From positions 62,001 to 126,000 of the forward strand of contig CBIHNF010000002.1 of assembly GCA_966211335.1 (NCBI GenBank): a stretch of DNA of 64,000 bases, in the 5' to 3' direction. The notes beneath the pieces are model-generated. The model was not told the origin of the DNA. It worked only from the letters and a program-made list of their open reading frames with translations, and did not search any database. The stretch is from JAPWJZ01 sp966211335. GTDB taxonomy: Bacteria > Pseudomonadota > Alphaproteobacteria > Micavibrionales > UBA2020. The position numbers and the translations under genes were made by a program. Shown piece by piece: positions 1 through 8,199 of the stretch; the stretch's first letter is position 1; each line of letters starts with the position of its first letter.

Positions 1-22
1 TCAGGTCGATGATAAGGGCCAT
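1..22 (-). CDS. 5' end of a gene leaving the window, possibly flbT
   Basis: On the minus strand an ATG at 22 opens a reading frame (MALIIDL) that runs off the left edge after seven codons. A good Shine-Dalgarno sequence (GGAGAGA) lies about 8 bases upstream. The short N-terminus fits the start of FlbT-type flagellin regulators, and the neighbour upstream is a flagellin gene, as is usual for flbT/flaF. Seven codons cannot prove this; flaF or an unrelated gene is possible. Confidence 0.4.
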
Positions 23-96
23 GTGAGATTCTCTCCTGCGGCAAAATGAAGGCGAAGTTCTTTCGCCGAATGTACCCCTATTATCTCCATAAATTC

Positions 97-111
97 TTAA
101 CGATTACTTAA
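97..111 (-). promoter_or_regulatory. CtrA-type box TTAA-N7-TTAA
   Basis: A perfect TTAA-CGATTAC-TTAA stands between the flagellin terminator and the gene starting at 22, about 75 bases before that start codon. This is the consensus for the alphaproteobacterial cell-cycle regulator CtrA, which controls flagellar genes in many species. Binding is inferred from the match only. Confidence 0.5.
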
Positions 112-113
112 TG

Positions 114-157
114 CGTAAAAAAGTACCGGCGGGATTTTACCCCGCCGGCGCTTTTTA
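114..157 (-). terminator. Intrinsic terminator after flagellin 1
   Basis: An 8-bp GC-rich stem (CCGGCGGG at 126-133 pairing with 141-148) has T-runs on both sides, so it can stop transcription in either direction. It lies about 28 bases past the flagellin stop. Confidence 0.75.
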
Positions 158-175
158 TTCTCTTGGTCCTTAAGC

Positions 176-997
176 TTAGAACAGCTTGAGGATGGACTGG
201 TTGGCTTGGCTAGCGAGGGACAGAGACGTGATGCCCAACTGCTGCGTGGTTTGCAGGGAGAGCAGTTTCGCGCCTTCCTCGTTCTTGTCAGCAACCGTCA
301 GCTTGTCGCGGCCTTCTTGCAGAACGTTAACAAGGTTCTGCGTGAAGTCCTGGCGGGTCTGGATGATGTTGAGGTTGTTACCAAACGACGCTGCTTGTGC
401 ACGAACCGTATCCAGCGCGGCCTTGATCTTGGTGATCTCGGACGTGATGTTTGCAGTGGTGTCGAGAGCGGAGGTCGTCAGGGCAAGGCCGGCAACTGCA
501 GTATCTGTCACACCGGCAACGGTCAGGGACGACGAGCCCGTTTCGTTGAAGGTAACAGACAACGTACCACCAGCCAGAAGGTTGGTACCACGATAGCCTG
601 CGTCAGTGGTCACCGAGTCAATCTGGCCTTGGATGGCAGCATAGGAGGCCGCATCGGTCACAGCGTTGGTGTTGGTGCCGGCGTTGGCGTTGGCGTTATC
701 AAGCGCGCTCTGCGCCAGGGCTTCTGCCTGGTTCAGGAAGCTCGTGATGGTTTTGATACCTTCGTCAGCAGCTTTCAGGACCTGAATGCCCTGGCCGATG
801 CCGTCAAGGAGAGAAGTCAGGTCGCTTGCGCGGTTGTTAACGGACTGCGCTGCGAAGTACGAACTGGGGTTATCCAGAGCGCTGTTCACTTTCAGGCCGG
901 TAGCGAGGCGGAGCTGGGTGCTGTCGAGGAGTTTTTGAGTGCCCTGCAGCGAGAGGAGGTTGGAGCGGAGGGCAGCCGTAAGGGTGACGTCAGACAT
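176..997 (-). CDS. fliC: Flagellin 1
   Basis: Structural subunit of the flagellar filament, exported by the flagellar type III apparatus. The 273-aa product has conserved flagellin D0/D1 ends: an N-terminal region with LRLATGLKVNSALDNPSSYF and a C-terminal helix ending NQSILKLF. The middle is short, as in Caulobacter FljK-type flagellins without large variable domains. The start ATG at 997 has AAAGGA seven bases upstream. It is a close paralogue of the flagellin at 2310-3134. The two are separated by two small plus-strand genes, so this copy has its own promoter, which I could not identify; no sigma-54 -24/-12 match is visible upstream. Confidence 0.95.
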   Translation of the reverse strand: MSDVTLTAALRSNLLSLQGTQKLLDSTQLRLATGLKVNSALDNPSSYFAAQSVNNRASDLTSLLDGIGQGIQVLKAADEGIKTITSFLNQAEALAQSALDNANANAGTNTNAVTDAASYAAIQGQIDSVTTDAGYRGTNLLAGGTLSVTFNETGSSSLTVAGVTDTAVAGLALTTSALDTTANITSEITKIKAALDTVRAQAASFGNNLNIIQTRQDFTQNLVNVLQEGRDKLTVADKNEEGAKLLSLQTTQQLGITSLSLASQANQSILKLF

Positions 998-1319
998 TGC
1001 ATGTTCCTTTTCTAGGTTGATGCGTTATGAAGCGGTCGCGGGTTACTCCCTTGACCATATAGTCATCATGACACGTGACCCCTTAACAAAAGGTTTACAT
1101 TGCATAATCTGCACACGGCATAAACTGCCGGGGCTTTTAATGGCCTGTAATTACTTGGCTATTTCTCCTGTTTTATTTTTCGGCGGCGGATGATGTGGCA
1201 GGTTTTTCCTCCGGAATGAATCAATTTTAGAGAATCGCGTTCAAAAATGCGGCCTCTGAAAGGGATAGATGCAAGAGGCGTGCCGCGGCTGCTATGCTTG
1301 GCTGCGCAATAAACGAGGC
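998..1319. other. Intergenic region upstream of flagellin 1
   Basis: About 320 bases without a convincing gene, between divergent starts (flagellin 1 leftwards, a membrane protein rightwards). It holds a near-consensus CtrA half-and-half element, TTAA-N7-TTTA, at 1083-1097. No sigma-54 or sigma-28 promoter could be matched. Confidence 0.4.
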
Positions 1320-1829
1320 ATGACGATGACCGAACCCCTGACATTCCCTTACCGCTACAAGGCCGGCCGCCTGTTCCTGTGCATTTTCTTTTTCGGCGGT
1401 TGCGCAGCTATTCTCGCGCATGAGGCGCTGGACAATACCCGCGGCGTCATCATCAACCACCTTATCGAGCTGGATGCCGGCAATGCGACTGTTTTCTACT
1501 GGGTGCTGGCCGCGCTGTCGCTCGGCTTCGTCATCCTGGGCATTCTCGGCTTTCTGGCGCAGCTGACAGCGGATGACGAAGCGCAGGTCCTGACCTTGGG
1601 CGACACGGCCATGACGCTGCCGCAGGGCGCCTTCCGCAAGGTGCCGCGAGAGGTTGCCTACGCCGATATTGCTGGCCTTCAGACGCAGCAGGTGCAGGGC
1701 CAGCGCTTCTTGATCGTAAAGCTTGCCGATGGCAAGAAACTCAGCATCGCCGCCGCCGCGCTGCCCCGGAAGGAAGATTTCGATACGGTTTGCGCTTATA
1801 TTGTGGCAAAGCTGCCAAAGAGCGCATAG
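1320..1829 (+). CDS. Small membrane protein, unknown
   Basis: A 169-aa protein starting at ATG 1320, with GAGG just upstream; an earlier in-frame ATG at 1269 gives an unconvincing leader. Two hydrophobic segments (residues about 15-33 and 55-78) flank a periplasmic or cytoplasmic loop. They are followed by a soluble C-terminal half (about 85-165) with alternating beta pattern, resembling a PH-like membrane-attached domain. I do not recognise a named family. It lies between the two flagellin genes on the opposite strand, with no evidence of a flagellar role. Confidence 0.6.
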   Translation: MTMTEPLTFPYRYKAGRLFLCIFFFGGCAAILAHEALDNTRGVIINHLIELDAGNATVFYWVLAALSLGFVILGILGFLAQLTADDEAQVLTLGDTAMTLPQGAFRKVPREVAYADIAGLQTQQVQGQRFLIVKLADGKKLSIAAAALPRKEDFDTVCAYIVAKLPKSA

Positions 1830-1893
1830 GGCGGCTTTTGCCAAAAGTGCCCGACATGCGGTATAATTGAATAGTCACATCCGGCAGGGCGGT

Positions 1894-2187
1894 ATGGATC
1901 ATTACAGCATCGTCAAGCGCAGCAGTCTCGACCACGGGCAGGAACAGCTGGTGCTGCACCGTGTCAGTCTCGAGGACGCGGTTGATAATATCCGCGCAAT
2001 CGAAAAGCGTTATTTGGAAAAGCAGATACCCGTCACGTTTGACTCCGACACGCTGACTCTGATCTGCAAAAGCCAGACCTCCTCCCTCACCGTGACCTAC
2101 AGTATCGAGGCGCCGAGCTGGCGGCCGCTGTCGAAAGCCGCGCCGGAAGCGCCTGCCACGGTGGTCAAGCGCCTTCCGGGCACCTGA
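1894..2187 (+). CDS. Small hypothetical protein
   Basis: A 97-aa soluble protein read from ATG 1894 (MDHYSIVKRSS). The frame is open from TTG 1867, but that start has no ribosome site. It is rich in charged residues with beta-strand alternation and a proline-rich tail. No family is recognised. It follows the membrane protein at 1320-1829 by about 65 bases on the same strand and ends before a strong hairpin. Confidence 0.5.
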   Translation: MDHYSIVKRSSLDHGQEQLVLHRVSLEDAVDNIRAIEKRYLEKQIPVTFDSDTLTLICKSQTSSLTVTYSIEAPSWRPLSKAAPEAPATVVKRLPGT

Positions 2188-2216
2188 TAAGCAAGCCGTC
2201 ATCACCACATAAATTC

Positions 2217-2250
2217 GAGGCCCGGACCGGCTTCTGCCGGTCGGGGCCTC
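2217..2250. terminator. Strong hairpin between convergent genes
   Basis: A 15-bp stem with one mismatch (2217-2231 with 2236-2250, TTCT loop) lies between the plus-strand gene ending at 2187 and the flagellin gene ending at 2310. T-runs are poor on both sides, so it may act as a bidirectional terminator or as an RNA-stabilising 3' end. Confidence 0.55.
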
Positions 2251-2309
2251 GTTAGTCCCACTCTTCGAGTCAGGGAGAGGGGTGTTATGCGTGGTTAAAA
2301 AGCCTCCTA

Positions 2310-3134
2310 TTAGCCGAAAAGTTTCAGGATGGACTGGTTGGCCTGCGATGCGAGCGAGAGGGAGGTGATGCCCAGCTGCTGCGTCGTTTGCAGGGAGAGC
2401 AGTTTCGCGCCTTCCTCGTTCTTGTCGGCGACGGTCAGCTTGTCACGGCCTTCCTGCAGCACGTTGATGAGGTTTTTGGTAAAGTCCTGGCGCGTCTGGA
2501 TGATGTTGAGGTTGTTACCGAAGGACGCCGACTGCGCGCGCACCGTATCGAGCGCGGCCTTGATTGCCGTGATTTCGGTCTGGATGCTGGCGGCGGTGTC
2601 GAGCGGCGCGCCGGCGGTCAGCGCGAGGCCGGCGGTATCATCCGTCACGCCCGCAACCGTCAGGGTCGAAGAGCCGGTTTCGTTGAAGGTCACCTGCAGC
2701 GTGCCGCCTTTGAGCAGGTTGGTTCCGCGATAGCCTGCGTCGCCGATGATGGTGTCAAGCTGCGACTGGATCTGCGTGTAGCTGGCGGCATCGACCGCGG
2801 CGTTGGGGTTCAGGCCGCCGTTGGCGTTCGCGGCATCGAGAGAGTTCTGCGCCAGCGCTTCCGCTTGGCTCAGGAAGCTGGTGAGGGTTTTCAAGCCCTC
2901 GTCGGCGGCTTTGAGCACCTGGATGCTCTGGCCGATGCCGTCGAGCAGCGAAGAAAGGTCGGTCGAGCGGTTGTTGACGGCCTGCGCTGCGAAGTAGGAG
3001 TTGGGGTTGTCGAGGGCGGAGTTGACCTTCAAGCCTGTGGCGAGGCGGAGCTGCGTCGTATCGAGCAGTTTCTGCGTGCCCTGCAGGGACAAAAGGTTGG
3101 AGCGGAGTGCGGCGGTAAGGGTAACGTCGGTCAT
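2310..3134 (-). CDS. fliC: Flagellin 2
   Basis: Second filament subunit (274 aa), nearly the same in its D0/D1 ends as the 176-997 flagellin and differing mostly in the central residues about 105-180. ATG 3134 has AAGGAATT upstream. It starts 55 bases after the flgE stop with no terminator or promoter visible between. It may therefore be read together with the hook gene from the flgE sigma-54 promoter, unlike the other copy. Confidence 0.95.
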   Translation of the reverse strand: MTDVTLTAALRSNLLSLQGTQKLLDTTQLRLATGLKVNSALDNPNSYFAAQAVNNRSTDLSSLLDGIGQSIQVLKAADEGLKTLTSFLSQAEALAQNSLDAANANGGLNPNAAVDAASYTQIQSQLDTIIGDAGYRGTNLLKGGTLQVTFNETGSSTLTVAGVTDDTAGLALTAGAPLDTAASIQTEITAIKAALDTVRAQSASFGNNLNIIQTRQDFTKNLINVLQEGRDKLTVADKNEEGAKLLSLQTTQQLGITSLSLASQANQSILKLFG

Positions 3135-3189
3135 GATTTAATTCCTTCTTTGACTCGAATGATTGGGACTATATCTCGTTATCTATCTG

Positions 3190-4830
3190 TTATCTCAGCT
3201 GGAGCAATTCTGCGGTCATCTGGTCGGCGGTGGTGATGACCTTGGTGTTCGCGGAATAGGCCCGCTGGGTGACGATCATCTTGGAAAACTCGTCAGCAAG
3301 GTCGACGTTGGACTGTTCAAGGGCGCCCGCCTGAATGGTGCCGGCGGAGCCCGTGCTGGCCTCGCGCAGGTTGAGCGTGCCGGAGGTGTCCGACGCGCGG
3401 AAGACGTTGCCGGAGAGTTCGTCAAGGCCGTTGGCATTGGCGAAGGTGGCGACGGCAAGCTTGAAGACGCGCTGGCTCTGGCCGTTGCTGAACTGGGCGG
3501 AGACGTAGCCGTCAGCATCGATCGAGACACCGGTGCGGACACCGGGTGCCGCGCCGTTTTGCGTGGCCGAGGTCACATCGAAGTCGCCGGCGTTCTGCGT
3601 GATCTTGGCGATGTCGATGTCCAGGTTCTGCGGGTCGGAGCCGTCACCCCAATTGATGTTGGCGAGGTTGACGTTGACCTGGCCGGTTGCCGAGGGGGTC
3701 GCGTTGAGGACGCCGGTGCCGGTGAAGTTGACCTGTCCGGTCTTCAGCACCGCGCCGTTGGGCGCTTTCATCGTCACCTGCCACCAGCCTTCGGTGTTGT
3801 TGGTGGAGGAGGGCGTTGCGAGCAGGTTGGTGGCAACCGCGGGCGGGGTGTTGGAAGTGGTGCCGCCCATGGCAAGGCCGCCGGCAAGGGGGGAGCCGGA
3901 ACCGTCCGTGAGGTCCACGTTGTCGGTCAGGCTGCGCGCCTTGATGGTCAGCTGGCCGTTGGCGTCGAAGTTCGCGTTCAGCACGGGCTGTCCTGCAGTG
4001 TCAGTGATGGCGTTCAGGTCGGCCAGCACTTTCGACATATCGCCGTCGAGCGTGATGGTGACAGGGCCGGTCGCGCCGACGGTCACATCGAAGGTGTCAG
4101 TCGCGGAGAAGCCGGACTGGCCGGCGAGGGGGCCCGTGATGGTCGAGACGTTGGCGGTGCCGCGGGCAATCGCCGTCGGCGATTCAATGTGCGTGAACTC
4201 CATGTTCATGTCCTGCGCGGTGCCGAGGGAGTCATAGACTTTCAGCGCGCGGGTAAAGCTGGCGGGCGTTGCGGCCGTCGTCGGGTAGGCGTTCAGCGCG
4301 GCGGTCGAGGAAAGGTTGAGCTTCAGCGCGCCGAGCGTCGTCGGCACAGCCTTGCCGGTCACGGTCGAGAGATCAACCGGCACGAGCGAGGCGGTGGAGG
4401 CGGAAGCCGCCGGCAGGTTGCCGTTCTGGTCAAGCGGCCAGCCGTAGAGCGAGAAGCCTGAGGTGTTTTTCAGGACGCCGTTCTGGTCTTCGGAGAAGGA
4501 GCCCGCGCGGGTAAAGAGCGTTTCGGCGGTGGAGGCGGTGCCGTTTTTCACGACGAAGAAGCCGTTGCCGGAAAGGGCGATGTCGGTCGCGCTTTGCGAT
4601 TGCTGCAGCAGGCCCTGCTGGTCGATCAGCTGGTTCTGCGTTGCTTTCACCGAACCCGGGCTGTAGAGAACCGAGCGGCTTTCATTAGTGACAAGGCTCG
4701 AGAACGCGGCGTCCGAGCGCTTGTAGCCGACCGTGCTCTGGTTGGCGATGTTGTTGGAGATCATGCCGAGCGCCTGGCTTTGCGCCGCGAGGCCTGAAAC
4801 TGCCGTGAAGAGTGAACCGAAAACGCTCAT
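3190..4830 (-). CDS. flgE: Flagellar hook protein FlgE
   Basis: Builds the flexible hook between basal body and filament. The 546-aa product begins with the rod/hook signature (FTAVSGLAAQSQALGMISNN) and has the ALSGNGFFVV motif near residue 85. A long Gly/Thr/Asn-rich central part follows, with a C-terminal helix containing QSNVDLADEFSKMIVTQRAY. The start has GGGAGA seven bases upstream, and a perfect sigma-54 promoter lies 70 bases before it. The gene sits downstream of flgD (cap) and fliK (length control), so hook-assembly genes are grouped. Confidence 0.97.
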   Translation of the reverse strand: MSVFGSLFTAVSGLAAQSQALGMISNNIANQSTVGYKRSDAAFSSLVTNESRSVLYSPGSVKATQNQLIDQQGLLQQSQSATDIALSGNGFFVVKNGTASTAETLFTRAGSFSEDQNGVLKNTSGFSLYGWPLDQNGNLPAASASTASLVPVDLSTVTGKAVPTTLGALKLNLSSTAALNAYPTTAATPASFTRALKVYDSLGTAQDMNMEFTHIESPTAIARGTANVSTITGPLAGQSGFSATDTFDVTVGATGPVTITLDGDMSKVLADLNAITDTAGQPVLNANFDANGQLTIKARSLTDNVDLTDGSGSPLAGGLAMGGTTSNTPPAVATNLLATPSSTNNTEGWWQVTMKAPNGAVLKTGQVNFTGTGVLNATPSATGQVNVNLANINWGDGSDPQNLDIDIAKITQNAGDFDVTSATQNGAAPGVRTGVSIDADGYVSAQFSNGQSQRVFKLAVATFANANGLDELSGNVFRASDTSGTLNLREASTGSAGTIQAGALEQSNVDLADEFSKMIVTQRAYSANTKVITTADQMTAELLQLR

Positions 4831-4897
4831 ATCTAATCTCCCTTTTTTCTTTGCCGGTCTCTTTTTTCCGGCGGTGAATTCAATCTGATTTTATTCT

Positions 4898-4913
4898 TGC
4901 AACGACCGTGCCA
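4898..4913 (-). promoter_or_regulatory. Sigma-54 promoter of flgE
   Basis: On the minus strand the sequence reads TGGCACG-GTCG-TTGCA, a perfect match to the RpoN -24/-12 consensus with correct spacing. It overlaps the 3' end region of flgD and precedes flgE by about 68 bases. Confidence 0.85.
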
Positions 4914-4914
4914 A

Positions 4915-5604
4915 TTACGTGGCAGAAGTTGCCGCCGCTTCAGAAATTTTACGCACATCGGTCAGCGGCACGCTCTGGCCGCCGACGTTCAGCAACAATG
5001 TGCCGTCATCCGCGGATTCAAGGCTGCTCACATGTCCCGGCACATATGTCGTGACGTTCAGCGCAGTCTTCGCAGAGTCCGTCGCGCTGACTTTAATCGT
5101 GTAGGTGCCGGCGGGCGCGACGTTGCCGTCGCTGTCCTTGCCGTCCCAGGTGAAGTCATGGTTGCCGGCGGTCAGATCGGCATCTTTGGAGAAGATGACT
5201 TTGCCGTCGGCATCGGTGATGCTGATCGTGCCGGCAGAAGCTGCCGAGGGAAGCGAGTAGGCCATATCGACCGGCTTCACGCCGTCGGCGCTGAACTGGC
5301 TCGACGCCACCTGAACATCCTTGCCGATGAAGGAAACGCCCAGGGCCGTCATGTTCAGCGTCTGCATGGTGAGCAGCTTGTTCAGGTAATCGTTGCCTTT
5401 GATCTGCTGTTCGACGCCCGAGAAGGACACGAGCTGGTTGGTGAACTGCGTCGAGTCCATCGGCGACAGCGGGTCCTGGTTCTGCAGCTGTGTTGTCAGC
5501 AGGCGCAGGAACTGGTCGAAGTTGCCCGAAAGCGCGGTGCTGTCCTTCGACTGCGTGGCCGAGTAGGTGGTACCGGTGGTGCTGGCGGTTGTTGCGACAG
5601 TCAT
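4915..5604 (-). CDS. flgD: Hook-capping protein FlgD
   Basis: Scaffold that caps the growing hook and lets FlgE subunits fold in place. The 229-aa product has the conserved N-terminal segment (FDQFLRLLTTQLQNQDPLSP, about residues 30-50, with DSTQFTNQLVSFSGVEQQ after it). It is followed by FlgD tudor/Ig-like domains, including DGKDSDGNVAPAGTYTI. ATG 5604 has AAGGAG nine bases upstream. It lies 21 bases after fliK, in one transcription unit. Confidence 0.95.
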   Translation of the reverse strand: MTVATTASTTGTTYSATQSKDSTALSGNFDQFLRLLTTQLQNQDPLSPMDSTQFTNQLVSFSGVEQQIKGNDYLNKLLTMQTLNMTALGVSFIGKDVQVASSQFSADGVKPVDMAYSLPSAASAGTISITDADGKVIFSKDADLTAGNHDFTWDGKDSDGNVAPAGTYTIKVSATDSAKTALNVTTYVPGHVSSLESADDGTLLLNVGGQSVPLTDVRKISEAAATSAT

Positions 5605-5625
5605 TATATATACTCCTTAAAACCC

Positions 5626-7134
5626 TTAGACCATGATGTTGACGCCGCGCTGGCTGATATAGCCTGCGGCGTTGACGGCAATTTTTGCCATCAGTGCATT
5701 GTCCGGGATGGTGGCATCAAGATCATCGCCATAGCCGCCGGAACGGCTGGCGCTGTTGTTGTTCGGCTGGTATTCGCCGCGCTGCTGGTTTTGCTGGCGC
5801 AGGTCGAAGGACAGGGAAGATTCATCGGCATTCACGCCGGCGCCCTGCAGAATTCTGTTCAGCTGCGCGGAATCTTTTTGCAGCATCGAAAGGGTTTCCG
5901 GCTTGTCGGCGATCAGCTGCGCCTTCATCACGCCGTCCTTGCCGAACTTGAGGCGGATTTCAAGACCGCCGAGCTCGGCCGGGTGCAGCTGCATGTTGAA
6001 GGTGTTGACCTTGGCGGCGAGGTTCTGCTGGATCTGCAGTGCAACCATCTGCGTCGTGGCGGCGGAAGCGCCGGGCGCGGCCTGCGTTGCAGTGTTCATA
6101 TAATTGACGAAGCTGCCGGGCGTTGCGGCAGACGCGCTCTGCGTGCCGGTCAGGGCGTTGGTTGCGCTGGCATCATTTTGCGAGAAAGGGTTGCTGCCGG
6201 TATCGCCGCTCATGCTGTTGCCGCTGTTGCTGTCGTTCGACGCCATGGCGTTGACGAGGGCGATGTGCGAGGTTTCGGTCGCAGGTTTCGCTTTCGCGGA
6301 GGTATCTTGCGGCTGCTGTTGCGGCGCTGCCTGGGGCGCGTTGTTCTGTTGCGGCGCGGCGTTCGGGGCTTGCACCTTGTTGGCGCCATTGCCGGCAGCC
6401 GTATAATCGGCAGCAGGGGCGGCGTTGACGGCGGGCTGCATTTTCGGCGCAGCGCTCAAGACGGCGGCCATCTGGCCGTTGTCATTATCTTTGTCGTCAG
6501 CAGTCAATTTGCCGAGCGAGGCAAGTTTCTCAGACTGCACCGGCATCACCAGCTGCGCGGTCTGCGCATTGGAAAGGGCGGACTGGTTGTTCATGGCGAA
6601 TTGCAGCAGCGTCTTTTCAATATCCGCATCCGACATGCCCATGCTTTTCATCAGCTTGATGGCGTCGGTGCGGAACTGGGCGATGGTGTTTGCATCCGCG
6701 GCCGGCGCGTCTACGTCCTGGTCGGCGGCGTTCTGGATATTTGTATTGAGCATGCCCTGCAGCTGGTTCATCAGGTCTGCGTTGTTCGAGGTTGCATCAT
6801 CGCCCTGCAGCAGCGTTGCGAGCTGCGCGGCGAGGTCCGACGTGCGGCTTGCCGCGACATCGCCATCTTTCGACGACGCAGCGGCAGAATTCTGCATCTG
6901 GCTCTGCAGTTTTGCCGCGATGGCCGGGTGGTCTTTCAGGTAAGCGGAAATTTTTGCCGTCAGCGCGGCGCCCGATTTGGCCGGGGCGGAAGAAGCGCTT
7001 TGTGCCGAGGGCTGGCTGGCGAGGATGTTGGTGAAGCCGTCAAGATCCTGCTGCGACAAGGCTTTACCCGCAGCGCTGGCGCTGTTTGCGCCGCTGTTGC
7101 CTTGAGTTGCTGCGATGTGCTTGATCAGGTTCAA
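5626..7134 (-). CDS. fliK: Hook-length control protein FliK
   Basis: Molecular ruler that ends hook growth and switches export to filament subunits. The 502-aa product has a long Ala/Gln/Asn-rich unstructured N-terminal part and the conserved Flg_hook C-terminal domain (about residues 365-450). Typical sequences there are NMQLHPAELGGLEIRLKF and LSMLQKDSAQLNRILQGAG. The start is a TTG at 7134, chosen because AGGAG lies nine bases upstream and no better ATG exists. A sigma-54 promoter lies about 36 bases upstream. Confidence 0.9.
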   Translation of the reverse strand: MNLIKHIAATQGNSGANSASAAGKALSQQDLDGFTNILASQPSAQSASSAPAKSGAALTAKISAYLKDHPAIAAKLQSQMQNSAAASSKDGDVAASRTSDLAAQLATLLQGDDATSNNADLMNQLQGMLNTNIQNAADQDVDAPAADANTIAQFRTDAIKLMKSMGMSDADIEKTLLQFAMNNQSALSNAQTAQLVMPVQSEKLASLGKLTADDKDNDNGQMAAVLSAAPKMQPAVNAAPAADYTAAGNGANKVQAPNAAPQQNNAPQAAPQQQPQDTSAKAKPATETSHIALVNAMASNDSNSGNSMSGDTGSNPFSQNDASATNALTGTQSASAATPGSFVNYMNTATQAAPGASAATTQMVALQIQQNLAAKVNTFNMQLHPAELGGLEIRLKFGKDGVMKAQLIADKPETLSMLQKDSAQLNRILQGAGVNADESSLSFDLRQQNQQRGEYQPNNNSASRSGGYGDDLDATIPDNALMAKIAVNAAGYISQRGVNIMV

Positions 7135-7169
7135 GTCTACGGACTCCTATGGTTATCCGTATCTATCCT

Positions 7170-7185
7170 TGCAGGAGCCGTGCCA
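7170..7185 (-). promoter_or_regulatory. Sigma-54 promoter of fliK-flgD
   Basis: The minus strand reads TGGCACG-GCTC-CTGCA, with GG and GC in register for an RpoN promoter and one mismatch in the -12 element. It lies just upstream of the fliK TTG start. Confidence 0.8.
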
Positions 7186-7267
7186 GTTTTGGGGAGGGGG
7201 AGGAATAAATCGTCATGATTTCATTTAGAAATCGGGGGCGTATTCATAACGCCATAAAAACTCCTGT

Positions 7268-7294
7268 GGGCCGCCTGTGGGAAGCAGGCGGCCC
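7268..7294 (-). terminator. Terminator after flgN
   Basis: A perfect 10-bp stem (GGGCCGCCTG at 7268-7277 with 7285-7294) is followed on the minus strand by a short spacer and TTTTT. It separates the flgI-flgJ-flgN unit from the fliK unit. Confidence 0.65.
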
Positions 7295-7344
7295 GTTGGG
7301 AGGGGTCGTAGGGTTAGTGCCAGTAAACGGAAGTAGAGGGGTTA

Positions 7345-7359
7345 TTAAGGGGTCATTAA
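7345..7359. promoter_or_regulatory. Perfect TTAA-N7-TTAA element at flgN 3' end
   Basis: TTAA-GGGGTCA-TTAA overlaps the flgN stop codon and lies about 210 bases before fliK. It matches the CtrA consensus, but the position is unusual, with a terminator between it and fliK, so it may be chance. Confidence 0.3.
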
Positions 7360-7817
7360 AGCTTCTGATCCACCGACAGGGAGAGGGTGGAGGTCTTGTA
7401 AGCTTGCGATTTTCCTTTCGATGAGTAGTTGGTCTGGCGGTCATCAGCGACGGAGCGGCGTGCAGCGTCGAGAATTTTACCGACGAGGCGGGCGGCGCTG
7501 TTTTTGGCAGCTTCCAGCGCGCGCAGGTTATCGTCGAGGATCAGGGTAAAGCGGGTGCGGGCCTGCACCAGGCGTTCGCGCGCCTGCACATCCAGTTGCG
7601 CCATTTCCGTCTTGCGGCCGGCGAGGGCGGTCACAACTTCCTGGTATTCGCGGGCAAGGTTGCGTTTTTCGGCCTGCAGCGTATCGACGGTTTTAAAGTC
7701 GGTCTTGCGCAATGCCGCGGTTTCCTGCATCAGCAGCTGGCCGAAGGTGTCAATAACGCGCATGACCTTCTGGAGGTCGGTGGCGAAGCTGGTAGCCTGT
7801 TTTACGGTCGTATTCAT
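7356..7817 (-). CDS. flgN: FlgN-family flagellar chaperone
   Basis: A helical 153-aa protein with the size and heptad pattern of FlgN/FlbY-type export chaperones for the hook-filament junction proteins FlgK and FlgL. Helical parts cover about residues 10-125 (for example DTFGQLLMQETAALRK), and a Ser-rich tail follows. I chose ATG 7817 over the upstream GTG at 7826 because CAGGGTG lies at the right distance from the ATG. It follows flgI and the flgJ-like gene, the arrangement I recall for Caulobacter flgI-cheL-flbY. Confidence 0.75.
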   Translation of the reverse strand: MNTTVKQATSFATDLQKVMRVIDTFGQLLMQETAALRKTDFKTVDTLQAEKRNLAREYQEVVTALAGRKTEMAQLDVQARERLVQARTRFTLILDDNLRALEAAKNSAARLVGKILDAARRSVADDRQTNYSSKGKSQAYKTSTLSLSVDQKL

Positions 7818-7844
7818 GTTGTTCACCCTGTTTTATTGTTGTTA

Positions 7845-8198
7845 TTACGTTGATTGATGCTGTTCCTGCATGCGGATCATGGCGGCCTGCAATTGCTGGG
7901 CAATGCCGATGCCCTGGCCCTTGGCCATCATCTTGCCGTATTCCTGCACCATCATGCCCTGAAACATTTTCTCGCCCTGGCCGCCGCCGAACATTTTGTT
8001 CGGCTCCGTGCCTTCAAACATATGGCCCATCATTTCCGAGAGGAACACGGCTTCAAAGTCCTGCGCACTTTTCTTGACCTGTTCTAGGTCAGGGGCGTTG
8101 GAGCTTTTCGGCTTGCCGCCGGCGTTCATCGCGTTCTTGGCGGTCTGCATGGCGATTTCGGCGTTGACGGGGGTCGGGATGGCGTTTGCGCTTGTCAT
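7845..8198 (-). CDS. flgJ: Rod-binding protein (FlgJ N-terminal domain only, CheL-like)
   Basis: A 117-aa rod cap protein with the rod-binding domain (SAQDFEAVFLSEMMGHMFEG, then MFQGMMVQEYGKMMA). It lacks the C-terminal peptidoglycan hydrolase of enteric FlgJ, as is usual in alphaproteobacteria. Its start follows the flgI stop by one base, with GAGGTGATG as ribosome site at the end of flgI, so translation is probably coupled. Confidence 0.9.
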   Translation of the reverse strand: MTSANAIPTPVNAEIAMQTAKNAMNAGGKPKSSNAPDLEQVKKSAQDFEAVFLSEMMGHMFEGTEPNKMFGGGQGEKMFQGMMVQEYGKMMAKGQGIGIAQQLQAAMIRMQEQHQST

Positions 8199-8199
8199 G

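Noticed and set aside
1070..1130. A sigma-54 promoter for flagellin 1
   Set aside because: The best candidate has TG instead of GG at -24 and poor flanks, unlike the three clear RpoN sites of the cluster.
4897..7218. A 773-codon plus-strand frame antisense to flgD and fliK
   Set aside because: It is the mirror of GC-rich flagellar genes; its product is His/Arg/Gly-rich without domains, while the minus-strand genes are clear families.
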